NCBI RefSeq assembly: GCF_024648885.1
Contig: NZ_JANBBF010000009.1
Coordinates: 744,001 to 808,000, forward strand
Direction: 5' to 3'
Origin: Prauserella salsuginis
Lineage (GTDB): Bacteria; Actinomycetota; Actinomycetes; Mycobacteriales; Pseudonocardiaceae
DNA length: 64,000 nucleotides
Shown here: one piece after another, positions 8,448 through 16,649 of the stretch
How positions within the stretch are numbered: the stretch's first letter is position 1
Layout: each line of letters begins with the position of its first letter
The notes under the pieces: generated by a model
What the model was told of the DNA's origin: nothing
The model's input: only the letters and a program-made list of their open reading frames with translations
Databases searched by the model: none
Translations under genes and position numbers: made by a program

Positions 8448-9455
8448 ATGATGTCGAAGCGCCTTCGGGGCGCCGTCGCGCTGCTGGCCTGCCTGATGCT
8501 CGGTGCATGCGGCTCGGTGACGGCCACACCGGACAGACCGGTCTACACCTGGGACATGACCGTCACGGTCGGCGAGTCCTCCACCTGGTATCAAGCGGCG
8601 GAGAGGTTCGCCGAAACCCTGTCACGCGAGTCCGGTGGCCGGATGAAACTCCGGATCTTCACCGGCGAACAGCTGTCGGCGGGCGATCCTGCTGCCGGGG
8701 TCGAACAGCTGATGAACGGCGACAAGGACTTCTCCTACAACTCCACGATCATCTACGCGGGCATCGACCCGCGGTTCGGCGCGATCAACGCCCCGTTCCT
8801 GTACCGCGATTACGACGAGGCCGACCGCGCACTGCAGGGCGGTGCGACCGCCGCCTACGAGAAGCTGTCCTCCGAGATCGGCGTGAAGATGCTCGGGTTC
8901 GGCGAGAGCGGCTTCCGGCAGCTGACCAACAACGTCCGCCCGGTGAGCAAGCCCGCCGACCTGGCCGGCATCAAGGTGCGCATCCCGGGGATCGGCATGT
9001 TCACCGACATCTTCCGCGGGCTCGGCGCCAACCCGACGACGATGAACTTCTCCGAGGTGTTCACCTCGCTCCAGCAGGGCACGATCGAGGGCCAGGAGAA
9101 CCCGATGGACGTCATCTCGTCGGCCGGGCTCGCCGAGGTGCAGCCGCATCTGACGGTGTGGAACTACGTCTACGACCCGCTGATCCTCGGGATGAACCAG
9201 GACCTGTTCCGATCACTGAGCCCCGCCGACCGGAAGATCGTGGAGAAGGCCGCGGCCGACGCGAACTCCTTCCAGATCGAGACCAACCGGGGGCTCGAAC
9301 AGCAGCAGATCGACGAGCAGTCGAAGCTGATGAAGACGACCGAGCTCACCGATGCGCAGCTCGCCCGCTTCCGCGCGACGGTACGGCCGCTGTACGAATC
9401 CTACGAACCGGTGTGGGGGCCCGCGATGGTCCGCGCCGTGAGCCCGGAGCGCTGA
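8448..9455 (+). CDS. dctP: TRAP transporter solute-binding lipoprotein (DctP family)
   Basis: The product has 335 residues. It begins with a lipoprotein signal; the lipobox LMLGAC puts the lipidated cysteine at residue 21, as expected for a Gram-positive binding protein held on the outer face of the membrane. DctP-family features include GFRQLTNNVRPVSKPADLAG, then KVRIPG and the EVFTSLQQGTIEGQENP segment that carries residues for carboxylate binding in this family. ATG 8448 is preceded at 9 bases by GAGGAG. The genes for the small and large membrane subunits follow at once. TRAP systems use an ion gradient rather than ATP; they are uncommon in actinomycetes. The divergent CoA ligase suggests the cargo is an organic acid. 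Confidence 0.93.
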   Translation: MMSKRLRGAVALLACLMLGACGSVTATPDRPVYTWDMTVTVGESSTWYQAAERFAETLSRESGGRMKLRIFTGEQLSAGDPAAGVEQLMNGDKDFSYNSTIIYAGIDPRFGAINAPFLYRDYDEADRALQGGATAAYEKLSSEIGVKMLGFGESGFRQLTNNVRPVSKPADLAGIKVRIPGIGMFTDIFRGLGANPTTMNFSEVFTSLQQGTIEGQENPMDVISSAGLAEVQPHLTVWNYVYDPLILGMNQDLFRSLSPADRKIVEKAAADANSFQIETNRGLEQQQIDEQSKLMKTTELTDAQLARFRATVRPLYESYEPVWGPAMVRAVSPER

Positions 9456-9458
9456 GCC

Positions 9459-9971
9459 ATGCAGAAGTCGACTTCGGAACGCGTGCTCACAGCCGCGGAG
9501 AACGTGCTGGCAGCCGTCCCGTTCGCGGTGGTGGCTGTGGTCGCGTTCGTCAACGTCATCAGCCGGTACTTCCTCAACGCCTCACTGGCCTTCACCTCGG
9601 AACTCACCGTCAACCTCGCGGTGTGGATGGTGATGATGGGCGCGGTGATCGGGCTCAGGGAAGGCGCCCACCTGGGCTTCAGTGCACTGCACGAGAAGGC
9701 CACCGGGGTGGTGCGGCAGGCCATGACGGTTCTGATCACCATCGCCATCCTGACGTTCCTGGCCGTACTGCTGTACTTCGGTATCGACATGGCGATCGCT
9801 CAGCTCGGCAGTGGCAGGGCGACACCGTCGATCCGGGTTCCGCAGTGGTTGTTCACCGCCGCTCTCCCAGTGGGCGCGATCTTCGGTGTGTACCGCACGT
9901 TGCAGGCGAGTCGGATCGGCTTCCGCAGGTCCACAGTGGATTCTCAGCCGAGTGAGGAGGCCGACCGGTGA
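9459..9971 (+). CDS. dctQ: TRAP transporter small membrane subunit
   Basis: The product has 170 residues and about four hydrophobic segments (near residues 15-35, 45-68, 85-105 and 125-145), the normal form of DctQ. The family motif region around NVISRYFLN and ELTVNLAVWMVMMGA is recognisable. It starts 4 bases after the dctP stop, and its own stop overlaps the GTG start of dctM as GTGA. DctQ forms the membrane complex with DctM and receives the solute from DctP. Confidence 0.9.
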   Translation: MQKSTSERVLTAAENVLAAVPFAVVAVVAFVNVISRYFLNASLAFTSELTVNLAVWMVMMGAVIGLREGAHLGFSALHEKATGVVRQAMTVLITIAILTFLAVLLYFGIDMAIAQLGSGRATPSIRVPQWLFTAALPVGAIFGVYRTLQASRIGFRRSTVDSQPSEEADR

Positions 9972-11362
9972 TCGGTTTCGTGCTGTTCGGCAGCTTCTTC
10001 GTGTTGCTGCTGATGGGTGTTCCCGTGGCGTTCTCGCTCGGGGTGGCGGCCTGCGTCTCGCTGGTGGCCATGGGCGGTTTCGGGGAACTGTCGATCGTGC
10101 CGAACGTCTTCACCGCCTCCGTCGCGTCGGAGACGTTGCTGGCGATCCCGTTCTTCATCCTCGCCGGCGTGATCATGGAGTACGCCGGTATCTCGCGCAG
10201 GCTCGTGGACTTCGCACACGCCTGTGTGGGCAGGCGCAAGCACGGCTTGGCGATCGTCGTCATCATCGCCGCGTTCTTCTTCTCGGCCATCTCGGGATCG
10301 GGCCCCGCCACGGTGGCGGCCATCGGGTCGATCCTCATTCCGGCGCTGATCCGCCAGGGTTACGCAGCCCGGCACGCGACGTCCCTGCTCGCCAGTGCCG
10401 GTTCGATGGGCATCATCGTGCCGCCCAGCGTCGCGTTCATCATCTTCGCGGTGGTCGTGAGCGATTACGCCGGTGTGTCGATCGTGCGGCTGTTCGTGGC
10501 GGGCATCGTGCCCGGCATTCTGTTGGCCGCCGCGCTCGTGGTGGCCAGCCTGCTGCTGCCGCGGACCCAACCCGTCACGGTCGCGGCGGGCGCCGCAGGT
10601 GGCAGCGGCGGCAATGGTGGCAGTGGTGGTAACGGCGGTCGCAGCGGCGGCGACGCGGATGCGCCTGCTGCCGGCGACGGTGCCGAGGTGATCGCGTCGC
10701 ACGGGTTCGCCGCCTCCTTCGGCAAGGCGATCCCGGGTCTGCTGGTCCCGTTGATCATCCTCGGCGGCATCTACGGCGGCATCGTCACACCGACCGAGTC
10801 GGCCGTGGTCGCGGCGGTCTACGCGCTGCTGGTCGGCCTGTTCGTATACCGGGAGATCAGCCCGCGGCAGCTGTACCGCATCCTCGTGACCGCTTCGGCG
10901 CAGTCGGCCGTGGTGATGTTGATCGTGGGTTCGGCCTCGGTGTTCGCCTACGTGGTCACCGTCAACGAGATCGCGGAGAACATCTCGGAGGCACTGCTGG
11001 GGCTGACCGGCAACACGGTGCTGATCGTGCTGATGGCCATCGTGGTGCTGTTGATCGTCGGCGCGTTCATCGACGCGGTGTCCGCGCTGTACCTCTTCGT
11101 GCCGATCATCGCGCCGGTGCTGCTCGAAGCGGGCGTCGACGTGACGACCATCGGCGTGATGATGGTCGTGAACCTGGCGCTCGGGCTGGTCACCCCGCCG
11201 GTCGGCGTCAACCTGTTCGTGGCCGCGGGTATCGCGAAGGTTCCGCTTGCCGAAGTCGTCAAGGGCATCCGGCCGTTCTTCGCCGCCGGCCTGGTCGTGC
11301 TGCTGCTCGTCGCGTACGTACCGGCGCTGTCCAACTGGCTTCCCGATCTGCTGGGCTTCTAG
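9968..11362 (+). CDS. dctM: TRAP transporter large permease subunit
   Basis: The product has 464 residues with about a dozen hydrophobic segments. Family landmarks are AIPFFILAG, ISGSGPATVAAIGSI, GSMGIIVPPSVAFI and GLVTPPVGVNLFVAAG. GTG 9968 overlaps the dctQ stop. A cytoplasmic or periplasmic loop at about residues 203-240 is extended by a glycine-rich stretch (repeats of GGSGGNGG) that I do not expect in ordinary DctM proteins. The frame is intact on both sides, so this is an insertion of flexible sequence, not a frameshift. It supplies the transport channel driven by a Na+ or H+ gradient. Confidence 0.92.
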   Translation: MIGFVLFGSFFVLLLMGVPVAFSLGVAACVSLVAMGGFGELSIVPNVFTASVASETLLAIPFFILAGVIMEYAGISRRLVDFAHACVGRRKHGLAIVVIIAAFFFSAISGSGPATVAAIGSILIPALIRQGYAARHATSLLASAGSMGIIVPPSVAFIIFAVVVSDYAGVSIVRLFVAGIVPGILLAAALVVASLLLPRTQPVTVAAGAAGGSGGNGGSGGNGGRSGGDADAPAAGDGAEVIASHGFAASFGKAIPGLLVPLIILGGIYGGIVTPTESAVVAAVYALLVGLFVYREISPRQLYRILVTASAQSAVVMLIVGSASVFAYVVTVNEIAENISEALLGLTGNTVLIVLMAIVVLLIVGAFIDAVSALYLFVPIIAPVLLEAGVDVTTIGVMMVVNLALGLVTPPVGVNLFVAAGIAKVPLAEVVKGIRPFFAAGLVVLLLVAYVPALSNWLPDLLGF

Positions 11363-11376
11363 AAGGGAACGTGGAA

Positions 11377-12141
11377 GTGAATCCGTTCGACCTCACCGGC
11401 CGGGTCGCCCTGGTCACCGGCGCCGCGCGCGGTATCGGACTGGCCGTCGCACGGGGCCTGGCGGGACAGGGCGCGCACGTGGTGGCCGTCGACCTGGCCG
11501 ACGAGTCGGCCGAGGTGACGTCTCTCGCCGCGGACTTCCCGGAGCAGCACGTGCGGTACCGGAAAGTGGATGTGCGTGACGAGGAGGCCGTGCGCGCCTC
11601 GGTCGATGCCACGGTCGACGAACTCGGTTCGCTCGACGTCCTGGTCAACAACGCGGGCACGGCCAGCAGGAACGGCCTGGACACGCTCACCGACGACGAG
11701 TGGTACCGCGACCTGGACACCAACCTGCGCGGGATGTTCCTGTACTGCCGCGCCGCCGAACCCCACATGAAGGAACGGGGAGACGGGCGGATCATCAACG
11801 TCAGCTCGATCTCCGGGATCATGGGCGGCCCGCGGTCGGGAGGTGCCGGCGGCGGTCGGTCCGGTCCCGCGTACGCGGCGTCGAAGGGCGGCGTGATCGC
11901 GTTGACGAAGTGGCTCGCCAAGGAGCTCGGCGCGGACGGGATCACCTGTAATTCGGTAGCTCCCGGCCCGATCGCGACGGCGCTGACCGCCGACGTCGCC
12001 TACGCACTGGACGACCAGGTGATCAAACGTATGGGCACGCCGGAGGAGGTGGCCGCGGCCGTGGGCTATCTGGCAGGACCGGGCGCGGGATACGTGACGG
12101 GTCAGGTGCTCAAGGTCTGCGGCGGTGCTGCCATCGGCTGA
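11377..12141 (+). CDS. short-chain dehydrogenase/reductase (SDR)
   Basis: The product has 254 residues and is a classical SDR: the nucleotide loop TGAARGIG near residue 15, NNAG near 90, Ser in NVSSISG, and the Tyr-Lys pair in AYAASKGG. A glycine-rich insert (GGPRSGGAGGGRSGP) sits between the catalytic Ser and Tyr. I prefer GTG 11377, 8 bases after AGAAGGGA; GTG 11371 in the same frame is only 2 bases from that site. It is the last gene of the dctPQM operon, 14 bases behind dctM, so it probably oxidises or reduces the imported acid or an intermediate. A strong hairpin follows. Confidence 0.88.
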   Translation: MNPFDLTGRVALVTGAARGIGLAVARGLAGQGAHVVAVDLADESAEVTSLAADFPEQHVRYRKVDVRDEEAVRASVDATVDELGSLDVLVNNAGTASRNGLDTLTDDEWYRDLDTNLRGMFLYCRAAEPHMKERGDGRIINVSSISGIMGGPRSGGAGGGRSGPAYAASKGGVIALTKWLAKELGADGITCNSVAPGPIATALTADVAYALDDQVIKRMGTPEEVAAAVGYLAGPGAGYVTGQVLKVCGGAAIG

Positions 12142-12147
12142 AACCGT

Positions 12148-12192
12148 GGCCCGGCCGCTGCCACGCACCGATACGTGGGCAGCAGCCGGGCC
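12148..12192. terminator. bidirectional hairpin terminator between convergent genes
   Basis: The arms GGCCCGGC-CGCTGCC and GGGCAGC-A-GCCGGGCC pair over about 15 positions with one mismatch and a short bulge around an 11-base loop. It sits between the SDR stop at 12141 and the MHS transporter stop at 12206. There is no T-run, as is usual in actinomycetes. Confidence 0.65.
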
Positions 12193-12205
12193 GTCGCCGC
12201 GGGTG

Positions 12206-13567
12206 CTAGGAGATGCGCTCGCCGGTCGTCTCCGGCCGGTCGGCGGTCTCGGCGGCGGAGTCGGCGGCGGCGCCCGCGGGGCGATGTGCCACCAGCAGCA
12301 CACAGGCCGTCGTCACCAGGCACACCACTGCGAACACCGCGGCCACCAGCCACGGTTCACCACCGCCCGCGACCAGCAGGGAGGTGGCGACGGCAGGGAC
12401 GTACCCGCCCGCGATCGCCGACACCTGATAGGCCAGCGACAGTCCGGTGTAGCGGACGTCGGCACCGAACAGCTCCGAGAAGAACGTCGACTGCACGGCG
12501 AACATCATGGTCGGTACGAACACGTATGCGATCACGAACGCGAGCGTGATTATCGGTATCGACCCCGAGTCGAGCATCAGGAAGAACGGGACGGCGAACA
12601 CGACGCCGAACACCGAGCCCGCGAGATAGATCCTGCGTCTGCCGATCCGGTCGGACAGCGCTCCGATGATCGGCACGGTCACCAGCCCGATGACCGAGGC
12701 CAACAGCATGCCGTTCAGCGCCGTCGACTCCGCGACGCCGACGTGGGTCGAGACGTAGTAGATACCGAAGGCGTTGATCGCGTTCGAGGTGACCGTCTCG
12801 CCGAGCCGAGCGCCGAAGGCGAGCAGCAGGTTACGGGGATGCTTGCGGAACACCTGCAACAGCGGGATCGGCTGCTTGCCGCTGTTGTTCCGCTTCCGTT
12901 CCGCCGCGGTTCGCTCGAACTCGGGACTTTCGCTCACCTTCAGCCGGATGACCAGACCGACCCCGAGCAGCATGATGCTGACGAGGAACGGCAGCCGCCA
13001 ACCCCAGGACAGCAGCTCCGCCCTGTCCAGTTGGCTGACCAGTGCGAAAGCGCCGGTGGACAACAGGATGCCCCCGGACGCGGCAGCCTGGGGGAGACTG
13101 CCCCAGAACCCGCGCCGGGCCTCGGGTGCGTGTTCGATGGTCATCAGGGCCGCGCCCGCGTACTCGCCCCCGAGCCCGAGTCCCTGCGCGAGGCGGAACA
13201 CGACCAGCAGGATCGGAGCGGCGATGCCGATCTGTTCGTAGTCGGGCAGACACCCGATCGCGAACGTACCGACGCCCATGATCATCAGCGTGATCACGAG
13301 CATCGATTTGCGTCCCACCCGGTCGCCGAAGTGTCCGAACACGACACCGCCGAGCGGACGTGCGACGAACCCGACGCCGAACGTCGCGAACGCGGCCAGT
13401 GTGCCGACGGTGGGTTCCGCATCGGGGAAGAACACGGGGCCGAACACCAGCGCCGAGGCTGTACCGAAGAGGAAGAAGTCGTACCACTCCATGAGAGCGC
13501 CGATGAAACTGGCGATGGCGACGGTGCGCATGCGTTTCCGCTCGCCACGCTGCGAGACGGGGGTCAT
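12206..13567 (-). CDS. MFS transporter, metabolite:H+ symporter (MHS) type
   Basis: The product has 453 residues and 12 expected membrane helices. MHS features are the first-helix SFIGALMEWYDFFLFG, the loop-2 motif GDRVGRKSMLV, RLAQGLGLGGEYAGA, and the second-half GALSDRIGRRRIYL. Family members carry organic acids, sugar acids, betaines or related small polar solutes with protons. Its start is preceded by GAAGGAG and lies 10 bases from the alcohol dehydrogenase stop. It is thus the last gene of a leftward kinase-aldolase-dehydrogenase-transporter operon and probably imports the sugar or polyol, or exports the end product, of that pathway. Confidence 0.9.
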   Translation of the reverse strand: MTPVSQRGERKRMRTVAIASFIGALMEWYDFFLFGTASALVFGPVFFPDAEPTVGTLAAFATFGVGFVARPLGGVVFGHFGDRVGRKSMLVITLMIMGVGTFAIGCLPDYEQIGIAAPILLVVFRLAQGLGLGGEYAGAALMTIEHAPEARRGFWGSLPQAAASGGILLSTGAFALVSQLDRAELLSWGWRLPFLVSIMLLGVGLVIRLKVSESPEFERTAAERKRNNSGKQPIPLLQVFRKHPRNLLLAFGARLGETVTSNAINAFGIYYVSTHVGVAESTALNGMLLASVIGLVTVPIIGALSDRIGRRRIYLAGSVFGVVFAVPFFLMLDSGSIPIITLAFVIAYVFVPTMMFAVQSTFFSELFGADVRYTGLSLAYQVSAIAGGYVPAVATSLLVAGGGEPWLVAAVFAVVCLVTTACVLLVAHRPAGAAADSAAETADRPETTGERIS

Positions 13568-13577
13568 GTGTGCTCCT

Positions 13578-14588
13578 TCAGTCGGAGAGTCGAACGAGAA
13601 CCTTCACGGTGTCCGGGTCGGCCGCCGCCGGGTAGGCGGACGAGGCGTCGGCGAGCGGGAAACATCGGGAGATGAGGGGCCGTGGGTCGATGGATCCGTC
13701 GGCGATGAGCGACAGCGCGGAGTCGATGTCGGCGGGCAGGTACATACCGCTGCCGACGAGGTCGACCTCGAAGCGCTGCATCCGTGGCAACGGCAGGTCG
13801 AGCTCGGTCCGTGACGGCACGCCGACGACCACGACCCGTCCGCCACCGCGAGTGCCGGCCACGGCAGCGCGGAGCGTGTCCGCACCGGCCACGCAGTCGA
13901 ATGCCGTCGTGAATCCGGCGAGCTCGCCGAGGCGCTCGGGTTCCACCACCCGGTCGGCGCCCAGTCGGGAAGCCAGGTCACGTTTCGCCGCGACGGGTTC
14001 GACGAGAGTGATCCTGCCGGCACCGTGGGCGCGAGCGGCCAGCAGTACGGCCAGGCCGATGCAGCCGCCGCCGATCACCAACACGTTCTCCAGGGCCGGC
14101 GGCCCGTGGGTGCGGCCCACCGCATGGACTGCGGTGGCCAGTGGCTCGGCCAGGCAGGCGACATCCGTGGCCACCGCGTCGGGAACGCGATGCAGGCGGG
14201 ACGCGTCCTGGACGGTTCGGGTGCGCGCCGTGCCGGGCAGTTTGAACCCGAGAACCCGCGCGGACTCGCACGTGTTGAGGGCACCGGCCGCACACGCCGC
14301 ACACTGTCCGCAATGGACCAGCGGATTGATCAGCACCCGCTCGCCGCGGTCGATCCCGGTGACGCCGTCGCCGATCGCGAGTACTTCGCCGATGCTCTCG
14401 TGCCCGGTCACCACGGGAGGACGGACGAACGGATGCCGTCCGGCATAAACGTGCAGATCCGAGCCGCATATGCCGACATACGAGGGCGCCACCAGTGCTT
14501 CTCCCGGCCCGGGACGAGGATTGTCGGCGACCTCGCCCACTTCGACCTCGCCGACGCCGGGGAAGCGGATCTCCTTGACCAACACCAT
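13578..14588 (-). CDS. zinc-dependent medium-chain alcohol/polyol dehydrogenase
   Basis: The product has 336 residues. Catalytic-zinc residues are in GICGSDLHVY and GHES; the four-cysteine structural-zinc lobe (CGQCAACAAGALNTC) is complete; the NAD loop is IGGGCIGLAV. It resembles sorbitol, galactitol-phosphate and threonine dehydrogenases. The start ATG 14588 is 8 bases past the aldolase stop, with GAAGGAGG overlapping that stop. In the operon it could oxidise a polyol to the ketose used by the kinase, or reduce the aldehyde released by the aldolase. I cannot choose between these from sequence. Confidence 0.9.
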   Translation of the reverse strand: MVLVKEIRFPGVGEVEVGEVADNPRPGPGEALVAPSYVGICGSDLHVYAGRHPFVRPPVVTGHESIGEVLAIGDGVTGIDRGERVLINPLVHCGQCAACAAGALNTCESARVLGFKLPGTARTRTVQDASRLHRVPDAVATDVACLAEPLATAVHAVGRTHGPPALENVLVIGGGCIGLAVLLAARAHGAGRITLVEPVAAKRDLASRLGADRVVEPERLGELAGFTTAFDCVAGADTLRAAVAGTRGGGRVVVVGVPSRTELDLPLPRMQRFEVDLVGSGMYLPADIDSALSLIADGSIDPRPLISRCFPLADASSAYPAAADPDTVKVLVRLSD

Positions 14589-14596
14589 GTCCTCCT

Positions 14597-15517
14597 TCAG
14601 CGAGTGGGGGCGCTCACGGCGCGATCGACCAGATCCGCCAGCCGCTGCAACCGCGGGACGGCGTCCGCCTCGAGCGCGTCGGGCAGGTTCGCGGCTCCGA
14701 CGCAGGCCCGCCATACCGCACGGCCGGCGAGGAACCCGGACGCTCCTGCCGCGCAGGCGACCTCGACCGCGCGGGGAAAATCGTCGGCATCCACCCCGGA
14801 GGACAGCACCACCCACGGTGACGCGATCCGTGCGCCGAGCCGGGTGCATTCGCGGTGCAGGACGTCGGCGTCGGCCTTGCCGCGCAAGGGAACCTCGGAC
14901 TTGTACAGGTCGGCGCCGAGTCCGCCGAGCTCGTCGGCCGCCGCGTGGACGCCGGCGTTCCAGTCCCAGTGGCCTCCGCGGCGAGGGGCTTTCGACACCG
15001 GTTCGATGATGCTGACGAGGCCGGCGGCGCGGCACCTGGCAACGAAGCGTTCGACCATGGCGACTCGGCGGTGTGCGTCCTCATCGGGCCGCCACACGAC
15101 GAGGAGTTTCATCGCCACGGCGCCCTGGGTTCGCACCGTGTGCGGGTCGACGGTGTCGTCCAGCACCGAGTCGGTGACGGCCTCGCCGTTCCCGGGCACG
15201 AACCGGTCGGCGGCGGCGATGAGCCCGCAGCCGGGGGCGACCGCTCCCGAGTCGACAGCGGTGTCGAAGACGAACTGCTTGTCCAGCAGAACACCGGAGG
15301 CATGCGGAGTGAGGGCGCGGGTGGCGGCGAGCTTGAACTCCGTGAGGGTCGCGTCGTCGACGCGGCGAAGCACCTCGTCGGGCGTCGTGCCGTCCGCGGC
15401 GGGCTCCGCTCCCGCGAACATCAGTCGCAGAGCCTCGCGCTGGTCCACCGCCAGCATCGCGAAGCCGCCCGACGGTCGTGCCAGGTCGGTCAGGTCGTAT
15501 GGCGTAGGGGAGGTCAC
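14597..15517 (-). CDS. class I ketose-phosphate aldolase, YihT (sulfofructose-phosphate aldolase)-like
   Basis: The product has 306 residues. ASGGFAMLAVDQREA-type sequence near the start, LVVWRPDEDA, SIIEP, the Schiff-base lysine Lys206 in DLYKSEVPL, and PWVVLSSGVD with GASGFLAGRAVW all match E. coli YihT as I remember it, more closely than LacD tagatose-bisphosphate aldolase. YihT splits 6-deoxy-6-sulfofructose-1-phosphate into DHAP and sulfolactaldehyde. GTG 15517 overlaps the stop of the PfkB kinase gene (GTGA), so kinase and aldolase are translationally coupled, as successive steps would be. The sulfonated substrate is inferred from homology only; another 6-deoxy or 6-substituted ketose phosphate is possible. 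Confidence 0.85.
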   Translation of the reverse strand: MTSPTPYDLTDLARPSGGFAMLAVDQREALRLMFAGAEPAADGTTPDEVLRRVDDATLTEFKLAATRALTPHASGVLLDKQFVFDTAVDSGAVAPGCGLIAAADRFVPGNGEAVTDSVLDDTVDPHTVRTQGAVAMKLLVVWRPDEDAHRRVAMVERFVARCRAAGLVSIIEPVSKAPRRGGHWDWNAGVHAAADELGGLGADLYKSEVPLRGKADADVLHRECTRLGARIASPWVVLSSGVDADDFPRAVEVACAAGASGFLAGRAVWRACVGAANLPDALEADAVPRLQRLADLVDRAVSAPTR

Positions 15518-16413
15518 GCGTACTCCTTCAGTTCGCTCAGGTGGGTCTCGATCTCGTGGTCGGTGGGGATGGCGGAACGGCCGTCGACGGCCCGGCACGA
15601 GAGAGCCGCCGCGATACCCGCGTATGCCATCGCCTCGTGCAGCGGACGTTCGCGAACGACGGCGGTGAGCAGGGCGCCGTGGAAGACATCGCCTGCGCCC
15701 AGAGTGCTGACCGGCTCGATCGGCAGTCCGGGCACGCGGCGTAGTCGGCCGCGGTGGTCGCGGCCGATCGAACCGTTCGCGCCGTCGGTGGCCACCACGG
15801 TGTGGGCCGTGCAGGCAGCGAGTGCCGCGTCGAGATCGGTCGATCCGTACTCGGCTCGCAATCGGTCCGCAGTGGGCACGTAGAGGGTGACCTCGTCGGG
15901 ACGGCATCGGAGATCATCGACCGCGTAGCCCGCATCGACCGACAGTCGGGGACGGTCCGATGGCGGTATGTCCGCGAGCAGGCGGGCGACCGGTGGCCAC
16001 CCATGGTGGTCGACGTGGACCCAGTCGGCGGAACGCACGGCTTCCGCGGCGGCCTCGTCGAGTTCGACGGGTGGTGCCGCGGTGGTACAGATCGCGCGGG
16101 TGGCGTCGCTGCGGCTGCAGATGACGACGACCGACTGGGTGCCGGCGTGCGGGGTCACCCGCACGTGGCGCGTGTCGACTCCTGCGGCGTCGAGGCCGTC
16201 GATGACGTCGTGCCCGGGCCGGTCGTCTCCCACGGCCGCGATGACCTGGGCGGGTACTCCGAGGCGCGCGGCTGTGACGGCCGCGGTGGCGGCGGGGCCA
16301 CCGCCGCTGCGGACCAGGTCGTCGACGACGACGCGTTCGTCAGGGGATGGGTGATGCGCGGTGACGGCGATGGCGTCCTCGGTCGCCGCACCAACGAAGA
16401 CAACGGTTTCCAC
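15514..16413 (-). CDS. PfkB-family sugar kinase, YihV-like
   Basis: The product has 299 residues. The N-terminal GGGPAATAAVTAARLG and C-terminal STLGAGDVFHGALL (catalytic Asp near residue 248) define a PfkB/ribokinase fold; both blocks are very like E. coli YihV, the sulfofructose kinase. It should phosphorylate C1 of a ketose for the coupled aldolase. I choose GTG 16413, with GAGGAGG 4 bases before it, over ATG 16440, which has no ribosome site. It is the first gene of the operon. Two tandem ATGTT-N8-AACAT-type sites lie 42-80 bases upstream and match the palindrome before the deoR gene. No isomerase (YihS) or sulfoquinovosidase (YihQ) is nearby. Confidence 0.87.
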   Translation of the reverse strand: METVVFVGAATEDAIAVTAHHPSPDERVVVDDLVRSGGGPAATAAVTAARLGVPAQVIAAVGDDRPGHDVIDGLDAAGVDTRHVRVTPHAGTQSVVVICSRSDATRAICTTAAPPVELDEAAAEAVRSADWVHVDHHGWPPVARLLADIPPSDRPRLSVDAGYAVDDLRCRPDEVTLYVPTADRLRAEYGSTDLDAALAACTAHTVVATDGANGSIGRDHRGRLRRVPGLPIEPVSTLGAGDVFHGALLTAVVRERPLHEAMAYAGIAAALSCRAVDGRSAIPTDHEIETHLSELKEYA

Positions 16414-16454
16414 GGTTCCTCCTCGCCCGATGGCGCCCATAGTGTCGGCCGGGG

Positions 16455-16493
16455 ATGTTCATAAGTCAACATTCGCTGTCGAAAATAGAACAT
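16455..16493. promoter_or_regulatory. tandem DeoR operator upstream of the kinase operon
   Basis: ATGTT-N8-AACAT at 16455-16472 is followed exactly 21 bases later by the weaker CTGTC-N8-AACAT at 16476-16493. The same ATGTT-N8-AACAT pattern forms the palindrome at 17511-17528 in front of the deoR gene. Two-helical-turn spacing and a shared motif at both promoters suggest one regulator, the DeoR protein between them. Confidence 0.55.
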
Positions 16494-16495
16494 TG

Positions 16496-16603
16496 AGCGG
16501 AGAAGATTCAGCGGAGAAGATTCAGCGGAAAAGATTGAACTGAGAGGGCTCAGTGGGGAGGGCTCAGCGTTGGGAGGGCTCAGCGTTGGGAGGACTCAGC
16601 GGG
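16496..16603. repeat. two short direct tandem repeat arrays
   Basis: A 14-base unit AGCGGAGAAGATTC occurs three times (16496-16537, last copy imperfect). It is followed by a 16-base unit GGGAGGGCTCAGCGTT, also three times (16556-16603, last copy imperfect), with a partial copy before it. Both fill the intergenic region between the kinase start and the deoR stop. Units are contiguous without spacers, so this is not a CRISPR array. Function unknown; slipped-strand expansion is likely. Confidence 0.8.
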
Positions 16604-16649
16604 GCGGTTCGGTGGACACACCGGTGCCCCGAGGCCGGTGCGGACCGAG

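Noticed and set aside
16496-16603. Possible CRISPR array
   Set aside because: Units of 14 and 16 bases are contiguous with no spacers, and no cas genes are present.
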